DNA of 38,819 nt from an uncultured SAR116 cluster alpha proteobacterium. Lineage in GTDB: Bacteria; Pseudomonadota; Alphaproteobacteria; Puniceispirillales; Marisalimonadaceae. Location: contig CACMRF010000011.1 in assembly GCA_902615995.1 (NCBI GenBank), positions 1 through 38,819 of the forward strand, in the 5' to 3' direction. The notes beneath the pieces were generated by a model. That model did not search any database. It had not been told where the DNA came from and worked only from the letters and a program-made list of their open reading frames with translations. Both the position numbers and the translations under genes were made by a program. Shown piece after piece: positions 8,187 through 16,547 of the stretch (its first letter is position 1; every line of letters starts with the position of its first letter).

Positions 8187-8301
8187 ATTATAAAAACGAC
8201 TTATTTTAAAAAAAATTAAGTAAAAATTAATTTTTTAAAAAATTTATTAATAATAATGCTATTATAGTCGTAAATTAATAAAATCACTTACGGTATAAAA
8301 C

Positions 8302-8694
8302 ATGTCGAAAAAGTCAATAATAGAAACAAAGACATTTGCTGAAGGTGATATTATATACTCTCACAATGATCTATCTGATTTTATCTACTTAATTGAAAGT
8401 GGAGAGGTTAAAATTTTAAGTAAAAATGGATTAGAGCTAGGGTTACTTCAAGAAGGTGAAATATTTGGAGAAGTTGGCCATATTATCAAAACACCAAGAA
8501 CAGTCTCAGCAATTGCAACAAAAAAAAGCTTAATCAAAATTATTCATGAAAATGTATTAATAAAAAAAATGAAAGAAGCTGACCCACTGTTGTCAGCCAT
8601 AATTAGAGGATTATCTTTAAGAATTGGTGATGCTAATGATTTAGCTGAAAAATTTTGGATAGAAAGAGATATATACAAATCAATTAAAGATTAA
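8302..8694 (+). CDS. Stand-alone cyclic nucleotide-binding (CAP_ED) protein
   Basis: The 130-residue protein is essentially one cNMP-binding beta-barrel with a C-terminal helix and no DNA-binding helix-turn-helix, so it is not a CRP-type transcription factor. Strands GDIIYSHNDLSDFIYLIESG and the phosphate-binding cassette EIFGEVGHIIKTPRTVSA (about 53-70) keep the Glu (57) and Arg (66) that contact the cyclic nucleotide in CAP-like proteins, so binding of cAMP or cGMP is likely. It lies 12 bases before the fliL-like gene. A role as a second-messenger input to the flagellar motor or pole is inference from location. The upstream gap (8187-8301) should hold its promoter, but no clear -35/-10 pair was seen. 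Confidence 0.85.
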   Translation: MSKKSIIETKTFAEGDIIYSHNDLSDFIYLIESGEVKILSKNGLELGLLQEGEIFGEVGHIIKTPRTVSAIATKKSLIKIIHENVLIKKMKEADPLLSAIIRGLSLRIGDANDLAEKFWIERDIYKSIKD

Positions 8695-8706
8695 TTAAGA
8701 TAAAGT

Positions 8707-9297
8707 ATGTTTAAAAGACTGATTTCATTAATAACTCAAAAAAAATACCTTTTACTATTTGGATTAGGTTTAATTTCAAGCACGCTTACCTTTTTATTTT
8801 TCTTTTTCTCTAATTCACTTTTATTTAAATTTGAACCAAAAAAAGAAAAAATTGATATCTATGAAGTTGCAAAGGATGAAGCTATTAAATTAGGAAGAAT
8901 AGAAAGTGACAAAGAGGTTCCTAAAATTGGTCCAGACGGGAAAGTTATCGTACCCTCTCTTACATATTATGACATAGGAGGGATGGGGCCAAACTCAAAT
9001 AAATCTTTTGTTTCAAATATAAGTGGTTCAAATAATTATTTAAGCATGGAAATTGCTTTCTCATCATATGAGGGAGAAAAACTAGGTGATTTTTTAAAAG
9101 AATATGATCCTGATTTTCGTAATATTATCATGAAGGAAATTGAAAAAAGAAAAACTAATGAATTCTTAGGTAATGAAAATAGAAATAAATTTCTTAATGC
9201 TATAAGAGATTCTATGAATGAATTCTTAATAAGTAAAGAAGAGGATCCAATCATATTCAATGCTGTTTTAAAAACATTTGTAATTAAACAAGGTTAA
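8707..9297 (+). CDS. fliL: Flagellar basal body-associated protein FliL family
   Basis: FliL is a single-pass inner-membrane protein that surrounds and supports the flagellar stator. The 196-residue protein has one transmembrane helix near residues 13-40 (YLLLFGLGLISSTLTFLFFF), a proline/lysine linker, and a periplasmic domain with the FliL/SPFH-like pattern: NYLSMEIAFSS, then LKEYDPDFRNIIMKEIEK, then RDSMNEFLISKE, ending in a VLKTFVIKQ strand, as FliL ends in a strand of the F-x-F-V-x-Q type. It ends four bases inside the convergent abrB gene. It follows the cNMP-binding gene in the same operon. Confidence 0.82.
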   Translation: MFKRLISLITQKKYLLLFGLGLISSTLTFLFFFFSNSLLFKFEPKKEKIDIYEVAKDEAIKLGRIESDKEVPKIGPDGKVIVPSLTYYDIGGMGPNSNKSFVSNISGSNNYLSMEIAFSSYEGEKLGDFLKEYDPDFRNIIMKEIEKRKTNEFLGNENRNKFLNAIRDSMNEFLISKEEDPIIFNAVLKTFVIKQG

Positions 9298-10304
9298 CTT
9301 TTTAATAGATATTTTTTTAAAATAGTTGCCAAAAATATTACAAAAAAAACTCTAAACACGTGGTGTATACTAACAAATACAATATCTCCACCAATAGATA
9401 ATGTAAGAATGCACATCTCTGCTTGTCCACCTGGTGCATAAGATAAAATTAAAGATAAAAGGTCATACCCCAAAAAATTTAAAACATATAAAAATAAACA
9501 GAGTGGGATAAAAGAAATCAACGTACTTAAAACTCCAGCTTTGATGGGCCCTAAAAATTCTTGTAATTTAATATCTTTAAAATATAAGCCTAGATTTGAA
9601 CCTAGATAAATTTGTATTAAAATAATCAAAATAATATTTGGTGATAAATTTATTATACCAAATCCATGCAATAAACTAGAAAACAACATAGGAGCAATTA
9701 TAGAGTATCCTGGAATAGATAAAAATTTTCCTATGTAAAAGCCAATAATTGAAATTAAAAAAATAAAAAACAAGTCATCTAAATGCGAAAAATATAAAAC
9801 TTTAGAAGTTCCATTTGTGATGTTGTTAGCAAATAAATGAGTTAGAACTGAAACAATTATAACTACTATAATAATCCTCGTTGTATTCAATAAAGTTACT
9901 ATTCTTTCATTTCCACCAATCTCAGATACTAGAAGAACCATTTCATTTAATCCTCCTGGCATAGATCCAATTAAAGAAGTTTTTTTATCATAATTCATTA
10001 TTATTTTTAAAACAAAATAGGTACAACAAATCATTATGATTACAAAAATAGGTAAAAAAAACAATGACTTGCCAATTTGATTGATATTAATAAAGATTTC
10101 TTCAGTGAAATTAGTACCAATAACACATCCAAGTAAAGCTCTAAATAAGGGAAGTGGTTTTTTAGGAAGTGTTATTTTAACCTTAATGGCACACAAAAAA
10201 CCTATAAAAAATAATGGCCCTAACATCCATGGAAGAGGGATGTTAATTTTGTAAGCTACAAAACCTCCAATTATACCAAAAAATATACTAAAAAAATAAT
10301 TCAA
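9294..10304 (-). CDS. AbrB family membrane protein (COG3180), putative transporter
   Basis: The 336-residue protein is almost wholly hydrophobic, with about ten transmembrane segments in two related halves. Each half carries a short signature: PLPWMLGPLFFIGF near residue 25 and GYSIIAPMLFSSLLHGFG near 198. GCVIGTNFTEE and SMPGGLNEMVLL (first half) and SYAPGGQAEMCILTL (second half) are the family hallmarks. AbrB proteins are annotated as ammonia monooxygenase regulators but look like transporters. Here it closes the catabolic operon, 28 bases after prpF, so uptake or efflux of the pathway's acid is the likeliest job. It starts with TTG, supported by GGTGA upstream. Confidence 0.85.
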   Translation of the reverse strand: MNYFFSIFFGIIGGFVAYKINIPLPWMLGPLFFIGFLCAIKVKITLPKKPLPLFRALLGCVIGTNFTEEIFININQIGKSLFFLPIFVIIMICCTYFVLKIIMNYDKKTSLIGSMPGGLNEMVLLVSEIGGNERIVTLLNTTRIIIVVIIVSVLTHLFANNITNGTSKVLYFSHLDDLFFIFLISIIGFYIGKFLSIPGYSIIAPMLFSSLLHGFGIINLSPNIILIILIQIYLGSNLGLYFKDIKLQEFLGPIKAGVLSTLISFIPLCLFLYVLNFLGYDLLSLILSYAPGGQAEMCILTLSIGGDIVFVSIHHVFRVFFVIFLATILKKYLLKS

Positions 10305-10332
10305 ATTATTTCACCAATATAAATTTAAATTT

Positions 10333-11430
10333 TTAGAAATAAACTTGACCCTTCATTAAAATTCTAGATGTTCTATAAATACTACATGATTTTACCAAGT
10401 CTTTTTTTGAAACTAAATTATTTTTAAAATTTGAATTAAGAACAATTATACAGTCTATAAAACCCATTGGATGCTCAATCTTAATAGTTTCTGTATCAAA
10501 ATTTAAACTATCCTTTTTATTTAATAAACTAAATCCAACCGTTCCAGGAATTAAACTGGAAGATGCAACACAACAAGTTCCAGTAACAGCATGAGTTTCA
10601 TGACATGAATAAGGAGTAAAATATCTTGAAACTATAGAATTGTTATTAACACTTTTTGATAATAATGAGACTTTAGGCAAAACTTTTCCTTTGACATCGC
10701 CCATGCCCATTTTCTTTCCAGCAAGTAATCTAATTTTTTCAATTTTATTAAAAAGTTTTTTATTATGATTTAATTCTTTTGAGCTCTCATTTCCAATAAT
10801 ATTAAAATCTTTGGCGTCACATATTATCATACAAGTTGCAAGATCAAAGCATGTAACCTTAACCCCATCAAAAGTATCTACTGTGTTACCTGTTGGAAAT
10901 AAATTGCCTGTAATTTTACCTTCTAGATTATTAAAATTCATTAATATTTTAGAACCTGTGCCTGGTACACCATCAATTTTAAAATCACCTGAATATTTTA
11001 ATTTCCCATCTGGTGTTGGAACATCTAGAGTAATTAAAGCATCAGTGTTTATTAATTTTACGTTCACTTGCGTAATATCATTGCAAATTTCAACTAACCC
11101 TTCTTCAATAGCAAATGGACCTAAAGCCGATAGCATATTTCCACATGTTGGAGCATAATCAACATGCTTTCTATCCACTTCAACTTGAGCAAAAAAATAA
11201 TCAATATCTACATTTTTTTCTAAACTTTTGGATATTATACAAACTTTGCTTGTTACCGATGTTCCTCCACCTATACCATTAATTTGCCTTATATCAGGAG
11301 AACCCATTATTTTTAATAAGTATTCAGTTAATAAATTTCTATCATTAGGTAAATCTTTTTTATGAAAAACTAATCCTTTTGAAGTTCCTCCTCTCATTAA
11401 ATATGCTGGTATGGATCTTAAATCATTCAT
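10333..11430 (-). CDS. PrpF family isomerase (methylaconitate/methylitaconate type)
   Basis: PrpF proteins move a double bond in unsaturated branched di- or tricarboxylates: 2-methylaconitate cis-trans isomerase, methylitaconate delta-isomerase, 4-oxalomesaconate tautomerase. The 365-residue protein has the usual length. It carries the opening RGGTSKGLVF (about 13-22), NGIGGGTSVTSKVCI with Lys62 matching the catalytic lysine position, and APTCGNMLSALGPF with Cys96. A late HPMGFID motif matches the substrate-binding C-terminal half. It overlaps the upstream dehydrogenase stop by eight bases (ATGAATGA) behind GAAAGGAT, so the genes are translationally coupled. No prpB, prpC or acnD is present, so methylcitrate cycle duty is less likely than a role in C5 or C6 unsaturated acid use. 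Confidence 0.85.
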   Translation of the reverse strand: MNDLRSIPAYLMRGGTSKGLVFHKKDLPNDRNLLTEYLLKIMGSPDIRQINGIGGGTSVTSKVCIISKSLEKNVDIDYFFAQVEVDRKHVDYAPTCGNMLSALGPFAIEEGLVEICNDITQVNVKLINTDALITLDVPTPDGKLKYSGDFKIDGVPGTGSKILMNFNNLEGKITGNLFPTGNTVDTFDGVKVTCFDLATCMIICDAKDFNIIGNESSKELNHNKKLFNKIEKIRLLAGKKMGMGDVKGKVLPKVSLLSKSVNNNSIVSRYFTPYSCHETHAVTGTCCVASSSLIPGTVGFSLLNKKDSLNFDTETIKIEHPMGFIDCIIVLNSNFKNNLVSKKDLVKSCSIYRTSRILMKGQVYF

Positions 11431-12502
11431 GATTTTCTATCCTTTCAATAATATGATCAGTTAATTTCTCTGTAGACGAGTTTCCTCCCAAATCAGGTGT
11501 TAAATATTTATTTTCTTCTAAAATATTTTCTACAACTTTATAAATTAATTGGTTAGCCTTAATATAAATCTCTTGTCCTTTTTGCTTTCCTAACCAATCT
11601 AACAGCATAGCTGTAGAGAAAATCAAAGATATAGGATTTGCAATACCTTTATTCACAATGTCAGTTGCTGCACCATGCTGAGCTTGCGCCATAGGTATTG
11701 TATCACCTACGTTCAAAGAACCCGAAAGACCTAATGATCCTGAAAGTTCTGAGGCTAGATCTGATAAAATATCTCCAAACATATTAGTTGTAATCAGAAC
11801 ATCAAATTGTTCTGGATTTCTAACCATATGCGCAGTTGCTGCATCAACTAACATTTCATGATAATTAATTTCTGGATATTTTTTTGAAATATTTCTACAA
11901 GCATTTAAAAAAATACCATCTGTTAACCTTAAAACATTTGCCTTGTGAATTGCATGAACATTAACTTTTTTATTTTTATTCATTAATTTTGCAATTTCAA
12001 AACCTCTTTTTGCGATTTTTTCTGACGCTTTCTTTGTAATTTTTCTAATTGAAATTCCAGTTCCTTCTTCAATTTCTAATTCACCATTTCCACTAAACAT
12101 ATTTCTATCAGCATAAAAACCTTCTGTATTTTCTCTAACAATTACTAGATCTATTTTGTCTAATATACATTTAGTACCTTTAAATGCTTTAGCTGGTCGA
12201 ATATTAGAATATAATTTTAATTTAGTTCTTAATTCACCAGATGGATTAAATCCACCTTCACTTTTTGGTGGATAATTATTATGATCCACTGGTCCTAAAA
12301 TAATACCATCTACTTCACTACATAATTTCAAAATTTCGTCTGAAAAAGTAGTTTTATTTTTTTTTAAAGAAGAGAACCCGATTTCTGAATAAATTAGATC
12401 TAAATTAAAATTAAATTTTTGAGAAATTGTTTTTAAAACTTTAATTGTTGCATCCACTATTTCAGGACCAATGCCATCACCTCTCAAAGCTAATATTTTC
12501 AT
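11423..12502 (-). CDS. Isopropylmalate/isocitrate/tartrate dehydrogenase family
   Basis: This NAD-dependent beta-hydroxyacid oxidative decarboxylase family acts on malate-like acids with varied side chains. The 359-residue protein has the N-terminal GDGIGPEIV loop (9-17), a substrate-binding RENTEGFYAD segment (about 123-132) where the residues after ENTEG set specificity, HAIHKANVL with the catalytic Lys, and the metal site VDAATAHMV plus TTNMFGDILSDLASEL. The YADR sequence after ENTEGFY is unlike classical LeuB, so leucine synthesis is not implied, and no leuCD genes are adjacent. The neighbours (PrpF, CoA transferase, HMG-CoA lyase) suggest catabolic oxidation of a 2-hydroxy branched diacid. 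The exact substrate is unknown. Confidence 0.85.
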   Translation of the reverse strand: MKILALRGDGIGPEIVDATIKVLKTISQKFNFNLDLIYSEIGFSSLKKNKTTFSDEILKLCSEVDGIILGPVDHNNYPPKSEGGFNPSGELRTKLKLYSNIRPAKAFKGTKCILDKIDLVIVRENTEGFYADRNMFSGNGELEIEEGTGISIRKITKKASEKIAKRGFEIAKLMNKNKKVNVHAIHKANVLRLTDGIFLNACRNISKKYPEINYHEMLVDAATAHMVRNPEQFDVLITTNMFGDILSDLASELSGSLGLSGSLNVGDTIPMAQAQHGAATDIVNKGIANPISLIFSTAMLLDWLGKQKGQEIYIKANQLIYKVVENILEENKYLTPDLGGNSSTEKLTDHIIERIENHE

Positions 12503-12508
12503 AAATAA

Positions 12509-13303
12509 TTATTTGCCTTCAAAATTAGGTTTTTCTTTTTTAAGAAAAGCTTGAATGCCCTTTTGACCATCATTAGTTTCTGCTGATTCAGAAATCATTT
12601 TTGTTTCAAATTCCATTTGAGTTTCTAAAGTAGAGTTCAGTGAATTATGAACTAATCTTTTAGTTTTTCCATAAGCTAATGTAGGACCCTTTGACAAATT
12701 CTCTGCTAATTTAAGTGTTTCACTCCAGAAATTTTTATCATCATATACTTTATTTAAAAGACCCCATGCAAGAGCTTCTTCAGATGATAAAACTTTATTT
12801 GTCATAACTAATTCAAGATATTTTCTAATACCAATTATTCTTGGCAAATAATAACTTGAAGAACCATCAGGTGTCAGACCTGCTTTAGTATATGCAGAGA
12901 CAAAAGTTGCACTAGATTTTGCAATAGCTAAATCAGCAAATCCAACAAATGATAATCCTGCACCTGCTGCTACACCGTTTATAGCAACGATTAAAGGAGC
13001 ATTCATTCTTGAAAATTTTGTTATTGCACCATGAAGATCATGAGTAACCATTTTCAAATGTTTTCCAATGTTGCCTGATCCATGAAAGGATTTTAAATCA
13101 CCACCAGCACAAAATGCTTTTTCACCTTCACCAGTTAATATAATTGCTCTAATTTTCTTATTCGTATCGCACTCAAAAGATATCTCTAAAAGTTCTTTTG
13201 CCATTTTGGCGTTCAAAGAATTATAACTATTTGGCCTATTGAGACGTATAATGGCAATTTTTTCAACAACTTCAAAGTTTATAGTTTCATATTGTAAATT
13301 CAT
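12509..13303 (-). CDS. Enoyl-CoA hydratase/isomerase family protein
   Basis: A crotonase-fold enzyme of 264 residues acting on CoA esters. The start is the ATG at 13303, set by GGAG seven bases upstream; a TTG four codons earlier would swallow this site. Motifs are AIILTGEGEKAFCAGGDLKS (oxyanion strand, about 52-71), APLIVAINGVAAGAGLSFVG (second oxyanion glycine) and AGLTPDGSSSYYLPRIIG. The usual second catalytic Glu of hydratases is Asp in this last motif, as in PaaG-type isomerases, so it could be a hydratase or an isomerase. It lies between the CoA-transferase gene (15 bases) and the dehydrogenase gene (6 bases). Acting on an itaconyl- or mesaconyl-type CoA ester would fit the operon, by inference. 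Confidence 0.88.
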   Translation of the reverse strand: MNLQYETINFEVVEKIAIIRLNRPNSYNSLNAKMAKELLEISFECDTNKKIRAIILTGEGEKAFCAGGDLKSFHGSGNIGKHLKMVTHDLHGAITKFSRMNAPLIVAINGVAAGAGLSFVGFADLAIAKSSATFVSAYTKAGLTPDGSSSYYLPRIIGIRKYLELVMTNKVLSSEEALAWGLLNKVYDDKNFWSETLKLAENLSKGPTLAYGKTKRLVHNSLNSTLETQMEFETKMISESAETNDGQKGIQAFLKKEKPNFEGK

Positions 13304-13318
13304 TAATAACTCCAAAAA

Positions 13319-14464
13319 TTAATTTTTAATCTTAGATAATATTTCTTCAGTATGCTCTCCTAGCTTTGGCGGAGACCTGAATAACTGAGCAGGAGTATCT
13401 GATAATTTTACTGGAAATCCTGTCATTTTTATTTTTCTATTATTTGGCCCATCAGATACTATAACCATTTCTGTGTCTTCAACTAATTGATCGTTCAAAG
13501 CTTCTTTCATATCTAAAACTTTTCCAGCAGGACAACCACTTTCATTTAATTTTTTAGTCCAATAATCTGTAGTATTTAATTCTGTTGTTTGATTAATTAT
13601 ATCATTCAATTTATCTCTATTGATCATTCTTAAAGAGTTCGTTTTGTAAAGATCGTCCTCTAGTAAATATTCTAAATTTAAAGTTCTTAAAAAAATTTCG
13701 CATAATTTGTCGTTTGCTGGAGCAATTGCAATATTACCATCTTTTGTCTTGAATAAACCATAAGGTGATAAAATTGGATGATCATTACCAGATTTTTTTG
13801 GAGTTTTATTTGTTACAAAATATTCAGCTGATAAATAAGCCATGAGAGATATTAAACTAGAAGTTAAACTTGTTTCAACTACTTGCCCCTTTTTTGTATT
13901 ATGCCTTGCATTAATTGCGCTCACAATTCCAAATGCACAATACAAACCTGCAATTAAATCAGAAATTGGAGCTGCTGTTCTTACTGGTCCAGTTGTTTCA
14001 GATCCATTTAATGACATAAAGCCAGAAATAGCTTGCGCAATAAAATCAAAAGCTGGTCTTTGACTATATTTTCCAGTACTACCAAAGCCATTTACTGATG
14101 CTTGAATTAATCTAGGATTTATTGAAGTTAAAGTTTCAATATCTAAACCCATTTTGGCGAGGACGCCAGGTCTAAAATTATCAACTATCACGTCTGCATT
14201 TTTTAATAAAAGTTTTAATTTTTCTTTATCATCATTTTGATATAAATCTAAGACAACAGATTTTTTGTTTCTATTAAATTGAGCAAAGTATGAACTATAA
14301 CCATCTACAAATTCACCTTGATTTCTTACATTATCACCTTTTGGCGGCTCAATTTTAATAACTTCAGCCCCCATGTCAGCTAATAATAAAGTACAAAAAG
14401 GACCAGAGATTACTCTTGTTAAATCAATAACTTTTATTCCAGATAAGGCACCTTCTTTATTCAT
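13319..14464 (-). CDS. CaiB/BaiF (class III) CoA-transferase
   Basis: Class III CoA-transferases move CoA between carboxylic acids through an aspartyl intermediate. The 381-residue protein has the N-terminal KVIDLTRVISGPFCTLLLAD and MGAEVIKIEPPKGDN motifs, NRNKKSVVLDL, VIVDNFRPGVLAKMGLD, and the catalytic RPAFDFIAQAISG with Asp140. A downstream APANDKLCEIFLR region matches the family. Length is normal. It starts three bases after the lyase gene and ends 15 bases before the crotonase gene. In this operon it would activate a free di- or tricarboxylate, using succinyl-CoA or acetyl-CoA as donor, so that the lyase can cleave the product. Succinyl-CoA:itaconate or :citramalate transferases belong to this family, but specificity cannot be read directly. 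Confidence 0.9.
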   Translation of the reverse strand: MNKEGALSGIKVIDLTRVISGPFCTLLLADMGAEVIKIEPPKGDNVRNQGEFVDGYSSYFAQFNRNKKSVVLDLYQNDDKEKLKLLLKNADVIVDNFRPGVLAKMGLDIETLTSINPRLIQASVNGFGSTGKYSQRPAFDFIAQAISGFMSLNGSETTGPVRTAAPISDLIAGLYCAFGIVSAINARHNTKKGQVVETSLTSSLISLMAYLSAEYFVTNKTPKKSGNDHPILSPYGLFKTKDGNIAIAPANDKLCEIFLRTLNLEYLLEDDLYKTNSLRMINRDKLNDIINQTTELNTTDYWTKKLNESGCPAGKVLDMKEALNDQLVEDTEMVIVSDGPNNRKIKMTGFPVKLSDTPAQLFRSPPKLGEHTEEILSKIKN

Positions 14465-14467
14465 AAA

Positions 14468-15412
14468 TTAATTACCTTTTGCAGTTTTAACGTCTTCGAG
14501 TGAGTATTTCTTTAATCTTTCTCCTGCATGCATAACTTGCCCAGGTAATTTATAATCTAAAATTCTCTCTGCCTCTTTGGCAATTTTAATTAAATGATTA
14601 ATATCTATTCCAGTCTTAATATTCATTTCATTCATCATGTAAACAAGATCTTCTGAACAGATGTTACCAGTTGCGTCTGGCGCAAATGGACAACCACCAA
14701 TTCCTCCAAAGCAACTTTCATATAAATATATACCTTCGTTTAATCCTACTAAGACATTTGCAAGTCCTACACCTCTTGTATTATGAAAATGTAAAGTGAT
14801 TTCAAAATCTGGAATATTGTCTTGAATTTCTCTAATGGCTGACTTCACTATGGGAGGAGTTGCCATTCCTGTTGTGTCACCTAAAGTAACTCCTTTAAAA
14901 CCAAGTGCTTTATATTGCTTAGAAATTTCAACAAGTTTTTTATATTCAACATTTCCTTCAAAAGGACACCCAAAAGCTGTTGATATATCACCATGTACAG
15001 GAATATTATTATCGTTAGACAACTTAACAACTTCTTCAAAACCAGTTAAAGATTCACTAATTGATCTATTAAGGTTTTTTTTGTTATGACTTTCTGAAGC
15101 TGATAAAAAAACTACAATTTCATCAATTTGACTTTCTAAAGCTCTTATGGCACCTCTTAAATTTGGAACCAAGGCAGTAAAAGTCACATCATTATTTCTA
15201 TTAACCCCCTGAATTACTTTATCTGCATCTGCCAGTTGAGGTATTGCTTTTGGAGAGACAAATGAAGAAAATTCTATTCGCTTAAAACCAGCTTTGACAA
15301 GCTCATTAATAAGCATAATTTTATCTTCAGTACTTACTATTTTTTCTTCAGATTGAAACCCGTCACGTGTGCCAACTTCTGTCAAAACAACTTCTTTTAT
15401 ATCTATATTCAT
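14468..15412 (-). CDS. HMG-CoA lyase family protein (HMG-CoA or citramalyl-CoA lyase)
   Basis: A DRE-TIM metallolyase of 314 residues. Visible are EVGTRDGFQSE (residues 10-20; Asp and Glu of the metal and substrate site), FVSPKAIPQLADAD, the metal ligands in HFHNTRG (about 207-213), and the HMGL signature SCFGGIGGCPFAPDATGN followed by ICSEDLVYM, with the catalytic cysteine in GGCPFAP. The reaction is retro-aldol cleavage of a 3-hydroxyacyl-CoA to acetyl-CoA plus an oxo acid. There is no leucine-degradation gene (isovaleryl-CoA dehydrogenase, methylcrotonyl-CoA carboxylase) nearby, so a (citra)malyl-CoA-like substrate is an alternative. GGAGG seven bases before the ATG sets the start. It is the first gene of the operon, and 128 bases separate it from the divergent TRAP gene. 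Confidence 0.9.
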   Translation of the reverse strand: MNIDIKEVVLTEVGTRDGFQSEEKIVSTEDKIMLINELVKAGFKRIEFSSFVSPKAIPQLADADKVIQGVNRNNDVTFTALVPNLRGAIRALESQIDEIVVFLSASESHNKKNLNRSISESLTGFEEVVKLSNDNNIPVHGDISTAFGCPFEGNVEYKKLVEISKQYKALGFKGVTLGDTTGMATPPIVKSAIREIQDNIPDFEITLHFHNTRGVGLANVLVGLNEGIYLYESCFGGIGGCPFAPDATGNICSEDLVYMMNEMNIKTGIDINHLIKIAKEAERILDYKLPGQVMHAGERLKKYSLEDVKTAKGN

Positions 15413-15540
15413 TAAATTCCTCCAATAGTTGGATATATTAATTCAATTTCAAAAATTTTCACCAATATTATTCTTAAATGTTGACTCAGTTAGAAATTAT
15501 TAGTGAACTATATTAATAAAAAATTTTGGAGGAAATAATT

Positions 15541-16497
15541 ATGAAAAAGTTTTTAAAAACTTTTGCTCTTGTGTCTTCAATGAGTATTGTAGCCACTATA
15601 GCAAATGCAGATCAATTTGTAAGGATGGTATCAGGTCCTTCAGGAGGTTCGTGGTATCCTTTAGGTGCAAAGGTAATGCAAACACTTGAAAGTAATATTA
15701 AAGGAATTTCAACGTCTAACACTTCTGGTGGTGGTATATCAAATGTTATGTCTGTAAATGGAGGTGACGCTGAAATTGGATGGTCTTACGCTCATACTGT
15801 TGCTAATGGTTGGAATGCGAAAGGTAAGTTTAAAAAAAATCATAAAAATGTAAGGTATTTTGCTACATTGTATCCAGCAGCTTTTCAGGTGGCAGTTAGA
15901 GCTGATTCTAAAATTAAAGGGTTCGAGGACATGAAAAATGCAAATATTAGTCCAGGCAAACCAAAATGGACTGGTACAGCCTTTTGCGAATCAATAATTA
16001 AAGATTATGGTTTTAATTTTGAAACCATCAAAAAAAATGGCGGTGTTGTCCATATGGTAAGCTACAAGGAATCAGTCGCGTTAATGAAAGATGGTCAAGC
16101 TGATGTTTTTATGGCTGCTACTTCAGTTCCACAAGCTAGTTTTATTGAATTAGAAAATAGCCCTGGAATAAGATTTATTGGTTTGCCAAAAGAGAGGATT
16201 GACAGGATTGTTAAAAATAATCCAGGTTACATTTACGGTAAAATACCCGCAAGTGCATATAAATCTCTTAATAAGGACATCCCTACACTAGGCATAGTAA
16301 CTTCTATGATTGTTCATAAAGATTTACCAACAGATTTAGTTTACAAAATGGCTAAAGTTTTTTGGGATAATCATAGTGAATTCGTTAAAGTAAAAAGCGT
16401 CTGGAAAAAAGTTTTGATGAAAGATGCTGTTAACGGAGCTGCAGTTCCAGTTCATCCAGGAGCTGCAAAATTTTATAAAGAAAAAGGCATAATGTAG
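15541..16497 (+). CDS. TAXI-type TRAP transporter solute-binding protein
   Basis: A periplasmic binding protein of the TRAP-associated extracytoplasmic immunogenic (TAXI) group, which binds organic acids for the TRAP membrane component. The ATG at 15541 is chosen because GGAGGAAATAATT stands directly before it; a TTG at 15526 would include that site. Residues 1-24 form a signal peptide (MKKFLKTFALVSSMSIVA ending near ANA-DQ). The mature part begins with RMVSGPSGGSWYPLGAKV, the TAXI hallmark, followed by TSGGGISNVMSVNGGDAEIGW and a late VHPGAAKFYKEKG end. The length (318 aa) is normal. It is divergent from the C5-acid-like operon and precedes the fused permease by a hairpin. Confidence 0.92.
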   Translation: MKKFLKTFALVSSMSIVATIANADQFVRMVSGPSGGSWYPLGAKVMQTLESNIKGISTSNTSGGGISNVMSVNGGDAEIGWSYAHTVANGWNAKGKFKKNHKNVRYFATLYPAAFQVAVRADSKIKGFEDMKNANISPGKPKWTGTAFCESIIKDYGFNFETIKKNGGVVHMVSYKESVALMKDGQADVFMAATSVPQASFIELENSPGIRFIGLPKERIDRIVKNNPGYIYGKIPASAYKSLNKDIPTLGIVTSMIVHKDLPTDLVYKMAKVFWDNHSEFVKVKSVWKKVLMKDAVNGAAVPVHPGAAKFYKEKGIM

Positions 16498-16505
16498 ATA
16501 CATTT

Positions 16506-16531
16506 AGAGGGTGCTTTAACCAGCACCTTCT
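16506..16531 (+). terminator. Intra-operon hairpin between TAXI binding protein and TRAP permease
   Basis: Two ten-base arms pair: AGAGGGTGCT at 16506-16515 and AGCACCTTCT at 16522-16531 (one G-T pair), around the loop TTAACC. A T-rich tract (16542-16547) comes later, just before the permease ATG, rather than directly after the stem. It is probably a partial terminator or mRNA 3'-end stabiliser that gives more binding protein than permease, as is common in binding-protein operons. Confidence 0.75.
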
Positions 16532-16547
16532 TATTTAAAAATTTTTT

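Noticed and set aside
8302..8694. cNMP-binding gene as a CRP/FNR transcription factor
   Set aside because: The 130-residue protein ends after the nucleotide-binding barrel and a helix; there is no helix-turn-helix domain.
11423..12502. Dehydrogenase as LeuB of leucine synthesis
   Set aside because: The specificity stretch after ENTEG differs from LeuB, no leuC or leuD is adjacent, and the operon is catabolic.
14468..15412. Operon as leucine degradation because of the HMG-CoA lyase
   Set aside because: The acyl-CoA dehydrogenase and carboxylase genes of that pathway are absent, and PrpF plus a CoA-transferase do not belong to it.
15481..15514. TTGACT with TATATT as a promoter for the TAXI gene
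   Set aside because: The spacing is about 22 bases, too long for a normal sigma-70 promoter, and AT-rich sequence gives such boxes by chance.
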